From Opitutales bacterium (GTDB lineage Bacteria; Verrucomicrobiota; Verrucomicrobiia; Opitutales; UBA953): a stretch of DNA of 64,000 nucleotides. A model generated the notes under the pieces. It was not told the DNA's origin and made no database searches. It saw only the letters and a list, made by a program, of their open reading frames with translations. Of this stretch, positions 63,672-64,000 are shown one piece after another. Location of the stretch: NCBI GenBank assembly GCA_024697185.1, contig JAILGB010000011.1, forward strand, positions 118,103-182,102, in the 5' to 3' direction. Numbering within the stretch: the first letter of the stretch is position 1; every line of letters starts with the position of its first letter. Position numbers and translations under genes: made by a program.

Positions 63672-64000
63672 ATGAAAAAGCTTTTTATTACTCTTGCGCT
63701 TTGTGTTTGCGGGTCTCTCTTGGCTGCCGACTTTCCTGTGGATTACAAACTTTTAAAACGCAAATGGTGTTATGGTCGCATACGCGTTGTCCGGTCGGGT
63801 GTGGCGGACTTTAATGTGCGGGTTGTGCCAGAAAGTTGGCCCGCCGATCTTCGGGTTTGTCTTGTTGACAGGCCGGAAAATGCGGACCGGCCGGGGCGTT
63901 GGTATATCGTCCGCGGAGACAGTTGGAGCTCGTGGACGGTCCGTTTTGTTGATTCCGGTGCCGATTTCTCGATCCAGTTTGTGAGACCGGGATGGGAGGG
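63672..64000 (+). CDS. Secreted small protein, second paralogue (partial)
   Basis: The frame starts at the ATG at 63672 with a signal peptide (MKKLFITLALCVCGSLLA) and runs off the window after about 109 residues. It shares with the preceding gene the order G-x-I-x-VV, ADxxVRxV and a late W-x-V...GxDFS segment. The pair probably arose by tandem duplication. Function unknown. Confidence 0.65.
   Translation, partial: MKKLFITLALCVCGSLLAADFPVDYKLLKRKWCYGRIRVVRSGVADFNVRVVPESWPADLRVCLVDRPENADRPGRWYIVRGDSWSSWTVRFVDSGADFSIQFVRPGWE

Overview
The window reads as part of a Gram-negative chromosome of moderate GC, most likely Verrucomicrobiota (gut Opitutales-like). The phylum is an inference. It rests on a PilM gene preceded by an Amuc_1102-like gene, a type III glutamine synthetase, an exosortase, carboxynorspermidine dehydrogenase and YD/RHS fragments. 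Cytochrome bd, a methylmalonyl-CoA decarboxylase operon with methylmalonyl-CoA epimerase, and a secreted hexosaminidase fit a fermentative, host-associated life.

Layout. 1-3.6 kb: type IV pilus genes (PilM/PilN-like, truncated by the window edge) and a membrane-anchored DRGH nuclease. 3.6-9.3 kb: tRNA-Asp, ruvA, tRNA-Pro, clpB behind a sigma-54 type promoter, coaX, metK. 9.4-16.1 kb: a long minus-strand run with FAD oxidoreductase, dgkA, DUF1015, miaA and the sodium-pump decarboxylase subunits. 16.3-23.6 kb: transglutaminase, priA, hemB, rdgB, prc. 23.8-26.5 kb: a DpnII-type restriction-modification system (two methylases and one endonuclease). 26.5-33.3 kb: an AT-rich accessory island with a secreted protein, a pair of DUF262 proteins and a truncated PLD-like gene, bracketed by YD/RHS debris. 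33.3-41.6 kb: SDR, ruvC, exosortase, carboxynorspermidine dehydrogenase, infC, rsfS, a yidD-nadD fusion, rnpA, rpmH, epimerase, metallo-hydrolase. 41.7-46.1 kb: the tRNA-Thr/tuf/tRNA-Trp/secE/nusG/rplK cluster and rpoN. 46.1-52.9 kb: BASS transporter, thioredoxin lipoprotein, GH20, cydAB. 53-55.9 kb and 60.5-62.7 kb: AT-rich islands of decayed YD/RHS tips and small secreted orphans, separated by glnN, rny and a small acetyltransferase. 62.8-64 kb: small secreted paralogues.

The most striking signal is not a gene. The 9-mer CGTTCCCGC and its complement GCGGGAACG occur about 125 times by my hand count, in both orientations, inside genes and between them. Copies are often paired as inverted repeats that form terminators, and they are almost absent from the AT-rich islands and from the tuf/ribosomal cluster. 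This is the behaviour of a DNA uptake sequence (as in Neisseria and Haemophilus). Type IV pilus genes, an EndA-like membrane nuclease and a DpnA-like methylase (a protein type that protects incoming single-stranded DNA in Streptococcus pneumoniae) lie in the same window. I propose a natural-transformation system with a self-recognition motif; I know of no description of this motif.
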